From Gammaproteobacteria bacterium (GTDB lineage: Bacteria > Pseudomonadota > Gammaproteobacteria > Steroidobacterales > UBA11654), in the NCBI GenBank assembly GCA_002691465.1, contig NZHP01000023.1, forward strand, positions 9,218 to 44,465: a stretch of 35,248 nt of DNA, in the 5' to 3' direction. Below, one piece after another: positions 1 to 8,076 of the stretch; positions within the stretch are counted from its first letter, which is position 1, and each line of letters begins with the position of its first letter. Made by a program: the position numbers and the translations under genes. The notes beneath the pieces are model-generated. The model was given only the letters and a program-made list of their open reading frames with translations. It had not been told where the DNA came from and made no database searches.

Positions 1-459
1 AATCTCAAGGTTGTCATCATGGGGGATATTTCACACTCAAGGGTCGCAAGGTCTTTGACTGAAGGGCTGAACATCTTAAATACAGGAAATATTACATTGA
101 TTTCGCCAGAGGAATTTAAACCCAATTTGAAAAACTTCCCAAATGCAGACTTCGAAAAAGATCCAAATAAAGGTCTTTCTGATGCAGACGTAATTGTTAC
201 GCTTCGAGTGCAAAAAGAGCGAATTGAATCTTCTGAGAATAATCTGTCTCTTGATCAATACTCAAAAATCTATCAGCTATCTCAAGATAAACTTGAATTA
301 TGCAAATCGGATGCAATAGTGATGCATCCAGGCCCTATGAACAGAGGAGTTGAAATTTCCAACGAAGTTGCCGATGGCAGACAATCTGTCATTCTGAAAC
401 AGGTGGAAAATGGAGTAGCAGTCCGAATGGCTGTCTTAACTGAAATATTGAAACAATAA
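1..459 (+). CDS. pyrB: Aspartate carbamoyltransferase catalytic chain, C-terminal part
   Basis: Catalytic subunit of the second step of pyrimidine synthesis: carbamoyl phosphate plus L-aspartate gives N-carbamoyl-aspartate, in the cytoplasm. The frame is open from base 1 and the gene is cut by the window edge; about 153 residues remain, roughly the C-terminal half of a family member of about 310. The first residues contain the GDISHSRVARS block of the aspartate-binding domain, and HPGPMNRGVEI near the end is the other hallmark. An in-frame ATG at 19 is internal and not the start. The PyrK-like gene begins 3 bases after the stop, so the two are probably co-transcribed. No pyrC follows, although pyrC is the usual downstream partner. 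The family call is secure. Confidence 0.95.
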   Translation, partial: NLKVVIMGDISHSRVARSLTEGLNILNTGNITLISPEEFKPNLKNFPNADFEKDPNKGLSDADVIVTLRVQKERIESSENNLSLDQYSKIYQLSQDKLELCKSDAIVMHPGPMNRGVEISNEVADGRQSVILKQVENGVAVRMAVLTEILKQ

Positions 460-462
460 AAA

Positions 463-1332
463 ATGACGAATAAAGACATCATCTTTGAAGAAAAAGCTGA
501 AATTGTTGATCAAGTAAAGTTTGAATCAGATCAATTCGTGACAATTGTAAAAGCCGAAAAATCATCACAAACAGCAAAACCTGGGCAATTTGCTTTCGTT
601 GAATGCGGAGGGGATACGCTTCTTAGGAGACCTCTTTCATATCTGCGTTCATCAAAAGAAGATGGAACGGTTGAGTTTATGTACAAAACTGTGGGCCAAG
701 GCTTAGAATCTCTGAGTCAACTTAAGAAAGGCGATGCAATCAAAATAATGGGGCCAATTGGAAATGGATTTACTATTCCTTCAGGAAAAGAATCTGCAAT
801 TCTTATTGGCGGTGGCGTAGGAATCCCTCCTGTACTCTTTATGGGTGAGGAGATAAAAGAAACAAAACATGGGATCAATTTAGTTGCTTTTTTTGGCTCT
901 GAAATACCCTTTCCTTTTGAAACTTGTGACTCAAATCTAGATATGCCAGGCACGGATCTTTCTGTCAATAAAACCATCGATGATATGGAGAAGCTAAGTA
1001 TACCGTGTCGATTATCGAGTCAAGCGGGTTATGAGGGTTGCCATTTGGGTTATGTCACTGAACTAGCAAAGAGTTTCATTGAAACACTTTCGGATGCAGA
1101 AAAAACTGAAACAATTATCTATGCATGCGGGCCTGAAAGCATGCTAGAGGCAGTTGCTAAATTAGCCAAGGAAGATCAATTGGACTGTGTGCTTTCACTG
1201 GAAGAATATATGGCATGCGCCATAGGAGGATGCGCAGGTTGCACGGTCAAAGTTCTTGAAGACGGTCATGAGAGGATGAAACGAGTTTGCGTAGATGGGC
1301 CCGTATTTGATGCAGAACAACTATATTTTTAA
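463..1332 (+). CDS. pyrK: PyrK-like dihydroorotate dehydrogenase electron-transfer flavoprotein
   Basis: A 289-residue protein of the ferredoxin-reductase fold that matches PyrK, the FAD and [2Fe-2S] subunit that passes electrons from class 1B dihydroorotate dehydrogenase to NAD+. Visible features: the FAD-binding RRPLSY at 55-60; a glycine-rich GGGVG nucleotide loop at 116-120; YACGPESML near 220; and four cysteines at 252, 257, 260 and 276 in the C-x4-C-x2-C-x15-C pattern typical of PyrK. It lies between pyrB and yggS and overlaps yggS by one base (TAATG). Most gammaproteobacteria use membrane-bound class 2 PyrD, which needs no PyrK, so this gene is unusual, and no PyrD partner is visible here. 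It could serve another oxidoreductase, but the pyrB linkage favours pyrimidine synthesis. Confidence 0.85.
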   Translation: MTNKDIIFEEKAEIVDQVKFESDQFVTIVKAEKSSQTAKPGQFAFVECGGDTLLRRPLSYLRSSKEDGTVEFMYKTVGQGLESLSQLKKGDAIKIMGPIGNGFTIPSGKESAILIGGGVGIPPVLFMGEEIKETKHGINLVAFFGSEIPFPFETCDSNLDMPGTDLSVNKTIDDMEKLSIPCRLSSQAGYEGCHLGYVTELAKSFIETLSDAEKTETIIYACGPESMLEAVAKLAKEDQLDCVLSLEEYMACAIGGCAGCTVKVLEDGHERMKRVCVDGPVFDAEQLYF

Positions 1333-2000
1333 TGGAAGATCTTGAGAATAATCTTGCTCTGATCCTTTCTGAAATTAATGCAATAAACTGCCCAAACGGA
1401 AAGCCAAGGATCGTTGCCGTTTCAAAAAAACAGCCCTTAGAAAAAATAAAAAAATTACACGAATTGGGAATCAAGGAGTTTGCTGAAAACTTTGCTCAAG
1501 AGGCAGTAGATAAGATTACAGAGCTGGAGCTGGATGCAATCTGGCATTTTATTGGAAATATTCAATCGAATAAAACAAAGCTAATTGCCAGTCGTTTTGA
1601 TTGGGTGCATTCAATCACGCGTTACAAAATAGCAGAAAGGCTAAACAATCAGAGACTTGATTCCAAAGCTTTGAATGTATGCATACAAGTCAAGATTGAT
1701 GAGGATGATACCAGAGAATCCGTCAATCCTGATCAAGCAAGAAAACTTATCAATGCCATGGGAGATTTAGAAAATATTCGAGTCCGAGGCTTAATGGGAA
1801 TTTCCATACCGGAATCTTCCATTGAAGATAGAAAAAAAGGCTTTTCCAAGCTGTATCAGTTATATCTGGATTTAAATAAAGAGGGCCATGAACTTGATAC
1901 ACTTTCCATGGGAATGTCTGATGATTATAAGATAGCCATTCAAAATGGCTCAAATATGATTAGAATAGGCACATTACTATTTGGAAAAAGGCATTTTTGA
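1332..2000 (+). CDS. yggS: YggS/PROSC-family pyridoxal-phosphate homeostasis protein
   Basis: Cytoplasmic single-domain PLP-binding TIM-barrel protein (222 residues, normal length) that buffers pyridoxal 5'-phosphate and affects amino-acid pools; no enzymatic reaction is established for the family. The PLP lysine is the first K of AVSKKQP (about residue 32). WHFIGNIQSNK, the VHSI segment and the C-terminal LSMGMSDDYKIAI plus IRIGTLLFG phosphate-binding segments are all present. It starts on the ATG overlapping the pyrK stop and ends one base before proC. The yggS-proC-yggT order is a conserved proteobacterial arrangement. Confidence 0.95.
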   Translation: MEDLENNLALILSEINAINCPNGKPRIVAVSKKQPLEKIKKLHELGIKEFAENFAQEAVDKITELELDAIWHFIGNIQSNKTKLIASRFDWVHSITRYKIAERLNNQRLDSKALNVCIQVKIDEDDTRESVNPDQARKLINAMGDLENIRVRGLMGISIPESSIEDRKKGFSKLYQLYLDLNKEGHELDTLSMGMSDDYKIAIQNGSNMIRIGTLLFGKRHF

Positions 2001-2001
2001 T

Positions 2002-2817
2002 ATGCATGAGAGTAAAAATATTGGATTCATAGGTGGCGGAATGGTTGCAGAAGCAATCATTAGAGGCCTTATTCTACACGGACATGATGCGTCAAAAATA
2101 CATGTCTCGGATCCAAGTGAAGACAGAAGAAACATCCTTTCAATTCTCAATAAAAAACTCAATGTGCATAAAAAGAATCAAGAAGTTTGTGACCAATCAG
2201 ATGTTCTCATCATCTGTGTAAAGCCTCAGGTTTTCAAAGAGGCGGCGCAGTCTTTTACCGCTGAAAATAACGAAGCAATGATCATCTCTGTGGCCGCTGG
2301 TATTAAGATAGAATCGATGATGTCACTCTTTGGAGAAAACTCCAAACTTTGCAGAGTTATGCCAAATACGCCTTGTCTAGTGGGAAGAGGAGTCTCTGCT
2401 TTAATTCAGTCCAATCTAACAGAAAGTGAAATTGTATTGGCAACGTATATCTTTAATTCCGTTGGCAAAACAATATGGGTACAGAATGAAGAGTGGATGC
2501 ATTCAATCACAGCTGTTTCTGGAAGCGGTCCAGCCTATTTTTTTCATATGATGGATCTTCTCAAAAATGCAGCAATGAAATCAGGAATCCCAGAAGAAAT
2601 TGCTGAGACACTCTCCATACAAACTGCAATTGGCTCAAGCCAACTGGCCCTAAATAGTGCAGACGATCTTGTTACACTTAAGAAAAAAGTCATGTCACCA
2701 GGAGGCACGACCGAAGCCGCTTTTAAATCCCTAAATGAGAATGATTTGGATCAAGTCTGGGACGACGCGATTGAAGCCGCAAGAAATAGATCGATTGAAC
2801 TGGGTCAGAGCGAATAA
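2002..2817 (+). CDS. proC: Pyrroline-5-carboxylate reductase
   Basis: Reduces 1-pyrroline-5-carboxylate to L-proline with NAD(P)H, the last step of proline synthesis. The ATG at 2002 gives 271 residues, the usual length, and puts the Rossmann motif GFIGGGMVAEAI near the N-terminus; the upstream in-frame TTG at 1981 lies inside yggS and is less likely. The C-terminal dimerisation domain shows the family signatures AVSGSGPAYFFHM and MSPGGTTEAAF. It starts one base after yggS. It shares a transcription unit with the DgcA/DgcN pair downstream, so glutamate-derived intermediates may be handled by neighbouring genes. Confidence 0.95.
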   Translation: MHESKNIGFIGGGMVAEAIIRGLILHGHDASKIHVSDPSEDRRNILSILNKKLNVHKKNQEVCDQSDVLIICVKPQVFKEAAQSFTAENNEAMIISVAAGIKIESMMSLFGENSKLCRVMPNTPCLVGRGVSALIQSNLTESEIVLATYIFNSVGKTIWVQNEEWMHSITAVSGSGPAYFFHMMDLLKNAAMKSGIPEEIAETLSIQTAIGSSQLALNSADDLVTLKKKVMSPGGTTEAAFKSLNENDLDQVWDDAIEAARNRSIELGQSE

Positions 2818-2835
2818 TTTTCTCATCTATTTTGA

Positions 2836-3423
2836 ATGACTGATCTCGCCCTATTTTTATTCACCACACTCATTGATTTTGTATTATTGCTTCTGGTCAT
2901 CAGAGTATTTTCATCTCGCTGGGTCAGTGAATACAACCAAATCAATAAAACAATTGGCCTTATGACTAATCGCTTGATTTCCCCTATTGGAAAATCGTCC
3001 GATCCCCAGAAACTAGCCATTCTATCTATAATACTTGCGTTGATGATCGAGTTCTTTTCTGGACTGATATTATTTAGAATGAACTGCATTAAAGGCCCTG
3101 ATGTTTTTGATTTATTCTCTCTGTCTTTGTTATCAATTCTTGATCTTGTGCTCACAATTTTCTTTTTTTCGATAATTCTGCATGCAATTTTCACGTGGCT
3201 GATACCCAATCAGCACAGCGCTCTCTCAGATTTCATAAGACAATTGGTTGTTCCTGTTCTGAACCCGATCCGAAGACGCCTACCCGTTCCTGCTGGTTTG
3301 GATTTTTCGCCCTTCATTGCAATTGTATTGATTCAGTCAGTTTCCATTCTCATCTCTCAAAACTTAACCAGCAAAATACTTCTTGATGGAATTGTGTGCG
3401 CCAATTTCAGGCATCTGGTTTAG
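2836..3423 (+). CDS. yggT: YggT-family integral membrane protein
   Basis: A 195-residue inner-membrane protein with two YggT modules, each with hydrophobic segments and a short loop. Segments lie near residues 5-25, 60-82, 95-125 and 150-175. The second module carries the family motif around NPIRRRLPVPAGLDFSPF just before its last membrane helix. The family is linked to osmotic stress and cell-shape effects in other bacteria, but its molecular role is not settled. It follows proC by 18 bases, as in many proteobacteria, and precedes dgcA by 6 bases. Confidence 0.9.
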   Translation: MTDLALFLFTTLIDFVLLLLVIRVFSSRWVSEYNQINKTIGLMTNRLISPIGKSSDPQKLAILSIILALMIEFFSGLILFRMNCIKGPDVFDLFSLSLLSILDLVLTIFFFSIILHAIFTWLIPNQHSALSDFIRQLVVPVLNPIRRRLPVPAGLDFSPFIAIVLIQSVSILISQNLTSKILLDGIVCANFRHLV

Positions 3424-3429
3424 AATCAA

Positions 3430-4491
3430 ATGATGATTATAAAGAATGCAAAAGTTGTAACGCATGACATGCAATTGAAAGAGCCTTGGGCAATTGCAGG
3501 GCATGTTCACGATTCAATTAAAAATACGTTCATCACCTTAGAAGATTCAGAGGGCAATATAGGGATTGGATCATGTGCCACACAAAATGATTCCGAGGAA
3601 TCTGTTAAGGAGTGTTTCGATATTCTAGAATCTTTCTCATCGTCTTTGGTTGGAAAAGAACTTGGCCTAAATGAAAATACTTTCGGTTGGATCGCATCAG
3701 AATTGCCTTTGAACACAGAGGCAAATGCTGCCGTTGATATTGCAATACATGATTTATGGGCAAAGAGAGAGAAAAAAACACTCGTTGATACTTTGGGTAA
3801 AAAACATCAATCTTTTGATACTTCTATTACAATTGGTGTTGCGTCTTTGGAGAAAACCATTGAGATGGCAAAGAAACATATAGGCAGCGGATTCTCGATT
3901 TTAAAAATTAAAATTGGCGACTGTGTTGAAGAAGACATTGAGCGAATGAAAGCATTGTTTGAATTGAAGCCTGAGAAAATAAAAATTCGGGTTGATGCCA
4001 ATAGAGGGTACTCAAAAGAAGAGCTGATTAAATTTTACGAAAAGACTATTCATCTTGGTCTCGAGCTAATAGAGCAGCCCATGGAGGTAGACCAAAATAA
4101 TGAGATGCTCTATTTCCCTGAAGAGATTAGAAAGATTTGTGTTGCAGATGAAAGTCTTCAAAACTTCGATGATGCAGTTCGCCTCTTAAAGGAACCAAAA
4201 CCCTTTGGAGTATTTAACATCAAGCTCATGAAATGCGGTGGAGTTTTTGCTGCAAAGAAGATCGCATCACTGGCTGAAGAGAATGGCGTAGAACTCATGT
4301 GGGGATGTTTTGACGAGAGCAAAATCAGTATCTCAGCAGCACTCCATACTGCGCTCTCATGTGAGAATACTCAATACATTGATTTAGACGGCTTTTTCGA
4401 TTTAGGATGGGACCTAATAGAAGGTGGGTATAGATGCGAGAATGGAATCATGAGTGCAATTGAAAGGCCTGGTCTAGGAGTTTTTTCATGA
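3430..4491 (+). CDS. dgcA: Enolase-superfamily epimerase, DgcA-like (N-acetyl-D-glutamate racemase)
   Basis: A 353-residue member of the mandelate-racemase/dipeptide-epimerase subgroup. The catalytic set is complete: KIK at 159-161 (K161 as general base), metal ligands D189 (RVDANRGY), E215 (LIEQP) and D240 (CVADES), and the opposite lysine K265 (NIKLMKCGG). The DLDG motif at 318-321 is typical of dipeptide epimerases. By itself this could be read as an L-Ala-D/L-Glu epimerase. The 4-base overlap with a DUF1611 gene instead matches the DgcA/DgcN pair of marine proteobacteria, in which DgcA interconverts N-acetyl-D- and N-acetyl-L-glutamate. Family certain; substrate inferred from the neighbour. 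Two adjacent ATGs (3430, 3433) are possible starts. Confidence 0.82.
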   Translation: MMIIKNAKVVTHDMQLKEPWAIAGHVHDSIKNTFITLEDSEGNIGIGSCATQNDSEESVKECFDILESFSSSLVGKELGLNENTFGWIASELPLNTEANAAVDIAIHDLWAKREKKTLVDTLGKKHQSFDTSITIGVASLEKTIEMAKKHIGSGFSILKIKIGDCVEEDIERMKALFELKPEKIKIRVDANRGYSKEELIKFYEKTIHLGLELIEQPMEVDQNNEMLYFPEEIRKICVADESLQNFDDAVRLLKEPKPFGVFNIKLMKCGGVFAAKKIASLAEENGVELMWGCFDESKISISAALHTALSCENTQYIDLDGFFDLGWDLIEGGYRCENGIMSAIERPGLGVFS

Positions 4492-5540
4492 AAGATATTT
4501 ATGGCACAGCACTCCTTTACAGTGGAGGTCTGCTTGATGATATTCATGCCAAAACAGCACATGGGTTAATGAGATACTCAGATCGATTTCAGATTTTGGG
4601 TCTTATAGATCCAAGGTTTCACGGCTCAATGAGTGAAGATTTTGTCAGGCATTGCAAAGAGAATTTGAAAATACACAAAGATCTATCTTCTGCACTAGAA
4701 GAATTACCAGAAAAACCGAAATATCTTGTAATGGGAGTTGCGTTTGGAGGAGGCATGCTTCCCAACGAACACAGATCAATTGTGAAAGATTCACTCAGCC
4801 AAGGAATGGATGTCGTTTGCGGTCTGCATCAACTCCTATCAGAGGATCCTGAGTTTATAGAAATTGCTCAAAAAAATGGTGCAAAGATTCACGACATCAG
4901 GAAACCAAAAAAAGCAGAACAATTGAGGTTCTGGAACGGCGATATTAAAAAAATAAAGATTCCCAAGATTGCAGTCCTAGGAACAGATTGTGCGACAGGA
5001 AAAAGGACAATGTGTCAGTTTTTGGTTGAAGCTTTAAGAAATGCTGATGTAAAAACAGAAGTAATATATACGGGGCAAACAGGTTATCTTCAGGGATTTA
5101 AACACGGTTTGATTCTTGACTCGACCTTGAATGATTTTGTTTCAGGTGAACTCGAAAAAGAAATCATTGATTGCGCAACAGAAGAAGAGCCAGATTTAAT
5201 GCTGATTGAGGGCCAATCTTCACTCCGAAATCCTTCGGGTCCATGTGGTTCAGAAATCTTGCTCTCCGGGAATATAGATGCGGTTGTTCTAGCACATCCA
5301 GCAGAGAGAAAATATTTTGATAACTGTGAAGCGGCTGAAGCCATTATCCCATCAGTAATGGATGAAATTGAATTGATTAAACATTACGGAAAAGAAGTCA
5401 TTGGAATTGCAATTAATTCAAGTGAGTCATTCGATACATCTCAATTAAGAGAAGAGACTGGCATGCCAGTACTGAACCCAATTTTTGAGGACATCACTCC
5501 TCTGGTTAAAAAAATAAAGTCCACCTTAATTGCTGGTTAA
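4488..5540 (+). CDS. dgcN: DUF1611 protein, DgcN-like (D-glutamate N-acetyltransferase)
   Basis: A 350-residue DUF1611 protein with an N-terminal Rossmann-like domain and a C-terminal P-loop domain carrying GTDCATGKRT at 165-174, followed by EGQSSLRNPSG at 241-251, both family hallmarks. In the marine D-glutamate route the DUF1611 enzyme DgcN acetylates D-glutamate and DgcA then epimerises the product; N-acetyl-L-glutamate is finally deacetylated to L-glutamate. The ATG overlaps the dgcA stop by 4 bases, so translation is probably coupled. No deacetylase and no DgcR-type regulator is present in the window. Its 3' end overlaps the convergent TerB-like gene by 15 bases. Family sure, substrate likely. 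Confidence 0.82.
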   Translation: MKDIYGTALLYSGGLLDDIHAKTAHGLMRYSDRFQILGLIDPRFHGSMSEDFVRHCKENLKIHKDLSSALEELPEKPKYLVMGVAFGGGMLPNEHRSIVKDSLSQGMDVVCGLHQLLSEDPEFIEIAQKNGAKIHDIRKPKKAEQLRFWNGDIKKIKIPKIAVLGTDCATGKRTMCQFLVEALRNADVKTEVIYTGQTGYLQGFKHGLILDSTLNDFVSGELEKEIIDCATEEEPDLMLIEGQSSLRNPSGPCGSEILLSGNIDAVVLAHPAERKYFDNCEAAEAIIPSVMDEIELIKHYGKEVIGIAINSSESFDTSQLREETGMPVLNPIFEDITPLVKKIKSTLIAG

Positions 5541-5969
5541 TTCATGTTTGATTCGAAGAACATTTGAATTTGATACATAAAGCAAATCAGCTATTTTTCT
5601 GACCAAATAATCTTCGTAACGATCCAGAGAATCATCGACCAATGCAAGTCGCCAAAGCATTTCAATGATCTCATTTTTAGCTTCATCGTTGAGTTTCTCG
5701 TGAAGGGCGCGAGTAAACTCGTGCAACGATACCGAATTATCAGCAATCTCCTCTGCCTCACCGAATAGCTCATTTGCATCCTCAAAATTCATTACGAAGT
5801 ACTCCTGCAATAGCTCGATGATCATTGCGTTTTCAAGATCTGCTTGCTCAAAATCTGCTCTTGCCATTTCAATCAGCAGAACGGCAGCGGCCATCTCAAC
5901 CGGATTAACATCGTCATCCGCTTGTATTTCTCTTGGGTCCGATTTTAAAAATTTAAAGAAGTCTGACAC
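5526..5969 (-). CDS. TerB-family (tellurite-resistance-like) small acidic protein
   Basis: A 147-residue acidic, all-helical protein matching the TerB-like family (COG4103 type). Two helical repeats are visible: the first around residues 25-60 with AAAVLLIEMARADFE, the second around 95-135 with IIEMLWRLALVDDSLDRYED, where acidic residues could bind metal. No signal peptide or membrane segment. The biochemical role of stand-alone TerB proteins is unknown and tellurite resistance should not be assumed. It is convergent with dgcN (15-base overlap) and divergent from the membrane protein at 6038, with about 70 bases between start codons. Confidence 0.8.
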   Translation of the reverse strand: MSDFFKFLKSDPREIQADDDVNPVEMAAAVLLIEMARADFEQADLENAMIIELLQEYFVMNFEDANELFGEAEEIADNSVSLHEFTRALHEKLNDEAKNEIIEMLWRLALVDDSLDRYEDYLVRKIADLLYVSNSNVLRIKHELTSN

Positions 5970-6012
5970 TTTTTTCTCAAAATGATCTATATTTCGATGT
6001 TATATAAAATAA

Positions 6013-6024
6013 TCACAATTGTGA
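6013..6024. promoter_or_regulatory. 12-base perfect palindrome in a divergent intergenic region
   Basis: TCACAATTGTGA is its own reverse complement and sits between the divergent starts of the TerB-like gene (5969) and the membrane protein (6038). An AT-rich TATATAAAAT stretch, a possible -10 region, lies just to its left at about 6001-6010. A dimeric repressor could bind here. The half-site order is opposite to that of a CRP site. Chance occurrence in AT-rich DNA is quite possible. Confidence 0.3.
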
Positions 6025-6037
6025 ACCAATAGATCTT

Positions 6038-7042
6038 ATGAAGGATTACCTTAAGAAACTGAATACAATCGATTCAAATTCTGCGCTCAAGCTTGGAATT
6101 ATTTTTAGTTTTTTATTTACTGCATTGATATATTTCGCCGACAGCTATTGGTTTCTAACACCCGATCTTTTGCCTAGGCCAGAAGGAGTCGCATTTTGGT
6201 ATAAATGGCAATTGAATGACCCTACATGGATCACTCGCGCTTCTGTTTGGTTAATGTATTTGGGACACCAAGGAAGCATATGGTGGCTGATATACAGGGC
6301 ACAAGTAGAAAAGCCTGGATATACAAATGGTCTGCATTGGTTTAATGTCGCGGCACTTCTTGCAAATGCTTTTTTCATTTCACTTCACTTATTGCAAACT
6401 GGATTTTGGTATGACGGTCTGGCTCAAGATGTTTTAGAAGTGTCGGCACAATGGTCGGTGATTGTTCTTCTTTTCATGGTATTGATCATGGAAAACCAAA
6501 GACGAGGACTGTTCTTTGGTAAAAAGATTGGTTTTGTGACCAACGCAGCTGTCAGTATCAGGAAATACCACGGGTATTATTTTGCTTGGGCAACGATTTA
6601 CACATTCTGGTATCACCCAATGGTAGGAACACAAGGACACTTGATGGGATTCCTATACATGTTTTTGCTTTTACTCCAAGGAAGTCTTTTCTTTACACGT
6701 ATGCACTTAAACCCTAAATGGACAATCTTTTTAGAGGCAACAGTTGTCTTGCATGCATTATTGGTTGCTCTCGTAGCAGGGCACAACTGGCCAATGTTCG
6801 TGTTTGGCTTCTTGGGTGTTTTTGTTGTAACTCAAATGTATGGTTTGCCTATAAGTCAGAAGATGCGTTGGCTTATTTGGGTTATTTTTACAGGTGCTTT
6901 TATAACAGTATATAGCTATAAAGGATGGGACACATGGTATGAAATATTCTTTGTTTCAGGAACTTTATGGGTTTGTTCTATTCTCTTCGCAGGGTTAATA
7001 TTATTGGTTCAGCCTAAGAAATTTTCTATTGGAAAAAAATAA
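6038..7042 (+). CDS. Unrecognised multi-pass membrane protein rich in histidine and tryptophan
   Basis: I do not recognise this 334-residue protein. It has about eight to nine hydrophobic segments (for example near residues 18-38, 105-122, 138-150, 205-222, 230-247, 250-265, 278-292 and 305-325), so it is an inner-membrane protein. Many histidines lie in or beside membrane segments, in contexts such as YLGHQGS, GLHWFN, SLHLLQ, RKYHGYYF, WYHPMVGTQGHLMGF, RMHLNPKW and VLHALLVALVAGHNW. This density is typical of heme-, metal- or quinone-binding membrane proteins. It is 3 bases upstream of the YbhB-like gene. No obvious Shine-Dalgarno precedes the ATG at 6038, so it may sit near the 5' end of its transcript. 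Confidence 0.75.
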   Translation: MKDYLKKLNTIDSNSALKLGIIFSFLFTALIYFADSYWFLTPDLLPRPEGVAFWYKWQLNDPTWITRASVWLMYLGHQGSIWWLIYRAQVEKPGYTNGLHWFNVAALLANAFFISLHLLQTGFWYDGLAQDVLEVSAQWSVIVLLFMVLIMENQRRGLFFGKKIGFVTNAAVSIRKYHGYYFAWATIYTFWYHPMVGTQGHLMGFLYMFLLLLQGSLFFTRMHLNPKWTIFLEATVVLHALLVALVAGHNWPMFVFGFLGVFVVTQMYGLPISQKMRWLIWVIFTGAFITVYSYKGWDTWYEIFFVSGTLWVCSILFAGLILLVQPKKFSIGKK

Positions 7043-7045
7043 ATC

Positions 7046-7672
7046 ATGAAACTTCTATCGAATACCTTTCAACATCAAAGATACATTCCTGAAAGATGTG
7101 CTTTTGGTATAAAAGACACTGAAAATCACATGGCTCTTGGAGAAAATAAAAATCCTCACCTCAACTGGTCAGAAATACATGAAGATGCTAAGTCATTGGT
7201 TCTGATTTGTGTTGATACTGATGTCCCCTCTTCCTTAGAAAATTTTAATAAAGAAGGAAAAACCATTTCAAAGGATTTACCTAGAGTCAATTTTTATCAC
7301 TGGGTCATGGTTGATATAAAAGCAAAGGATGGCTCCGTGAATGAAGGCGAGTGCTCTGATGGAATCACGCCTGGTGGGAAACAAAATCCAATCGGTCCAA
7401 TCGGTTCTAGACAGGGGATTAATGATTACACAAAGTTTATGGCAGGCGACCCTGAGATGCAGGGAAACTATTTTGGGTATGAAGGACCTTGTCCTCCATG
7501 GAATGATGAAATTCCCCATCATTATCGATTCCAAATGTTTGCATGTGATTTTGATGTATGCCCTGTTGGCGGAACATTCACCTCAGAAGAAGTCATCGCT
7601 GCAATGCAGGGCCATATTATTGATCAGACAGAGTTGACAGGTTTATACAGCCTTAATCCCGAGGTGGATTAA
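7046..7672 (+). CDS. YbhB/YbcL-family phosphatidylethanolamine-binding-like protein
   Basis: A 208-residue protein of the PEBP/Raf-kinase-inhibitor-like fold, without a signal peptide. Signatures: [11 protein letters not shown] (residues about 51-61) with the acidic pocket residues, FYHWVMVDI, and the family block [17 protein letters not shown] followed by FQMFACDFD. Bacterial members are of uncertain function; ligand binding in the pocket is generally assumed. The insertion [21 protein letters not shown] is somewhat longer than in E. coli YbhB (158 residues), making this a long member. It follows the membrane protein by 3 bases, and its TAA overlaps the stop codon of convergent msrB. Confidence 0.88.
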   Translation: MKLLSNTFQHQRYIPERCAFGIKDTENHMALGENKNPHLNWSEIHEDAKSLVLICVDTDVPSSLENFNKEGKTISKDLPRVNFYHWVMVDIKAKDGSVNEGECSDGITPGGKQNPIGPIGSRQGINDYTKFMAGDPEMQGNYFGYEGPCPPWNDEIPHHYRFQMFACDFDVCPVGGTFTSEEVIAAMQGHIIDQTELTGLYSLNPEVD

Positions 7673-8043
7673 TCCTGCTTGAAATCAAGAGACAGAGAAT
7701 TAATGCAATAGCGTAAACCCGTTGGTTGCGGCCCGTCACTGAAAACATGACCTAAATGCGCTTCGCAGTATCCACAAAGAACTTCCTCTCTAGTCATGCC
7801 GTGACTATTGTCCACCTTAACTTTCACAGCATCTGAGTTCATGACATCATAAAAACTTGGCCACCCAGTTCCTGAATCAAATTTTGTATTTGAGCTAAAA
7901 AGATCGGCTCCACAGCAAACACATTGGTAAGTACCTTTCTCTTTGTTATGCAAGAGCTCCCCTGAAAAAGGAGCTTCGGTTCCCCTTTCTTGAGTGACGT
8001 AATGTTGTTCTTTAGATAAATGATCTAGATTTTTTTTATTCAT
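7669..8043 (-). CDS. msrB: Peptide methionine-(R)-S-oxide reductase
   Basis: Cytoplasmic MsrB (124 residues, no signal peptide) reduces the R epimer of methionine sulfoxide in damaged proteins with thioredoxin as reductant. Two CxxC zinc pairs are present (C41/C44 and C90/C93), as is the catalytic cysteine in RYCINSLSL (C113). The GTGWPSF and [12 protein letters not shown] blocks are canonical. Its stop overlaps that of the YbhB-like gene in a shared TTAA. Upstream, 33 bases separate its ATG from the divergent acyltransferase start. A trxA gene at 29115 could supply its reductant. Confidence 0.96.
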   Translation of the reverse strand: MNKKNLDHLSKEQHYVTQERGTEAPFSGELLHNKEKGTYQCVCCGADLFSSNTKFDSGTGWPSFYDVMNSDAVKVKVDNSHGMTREEVLCGYCEAHLGHVFSDGPQPTGLRYCINSLSLDFKQD

Positions 8044-8076
8044 AAGTTGAGTATACTGAATTCGTAATTGAGATGT

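Noticed and set aside
2823-3209. 128-codon minus-strand open frame opposite yggT
   Set aside because: Antisense to a well-supported membrane protein gene, with a random-looking translation.
5526-5969. Tellurite-resistance function for the TerB-like gene
   Set aside because: A lone TerB domain without terC, terD or terZ neighbours does not support that phenotype.
6013-6024. Reading TCACAATTGTGA as a CRP site
   Set aside because: CRP sites have TGTGA-N6-TCACA; here the half-sites are in the opposite order with no matching spacer.
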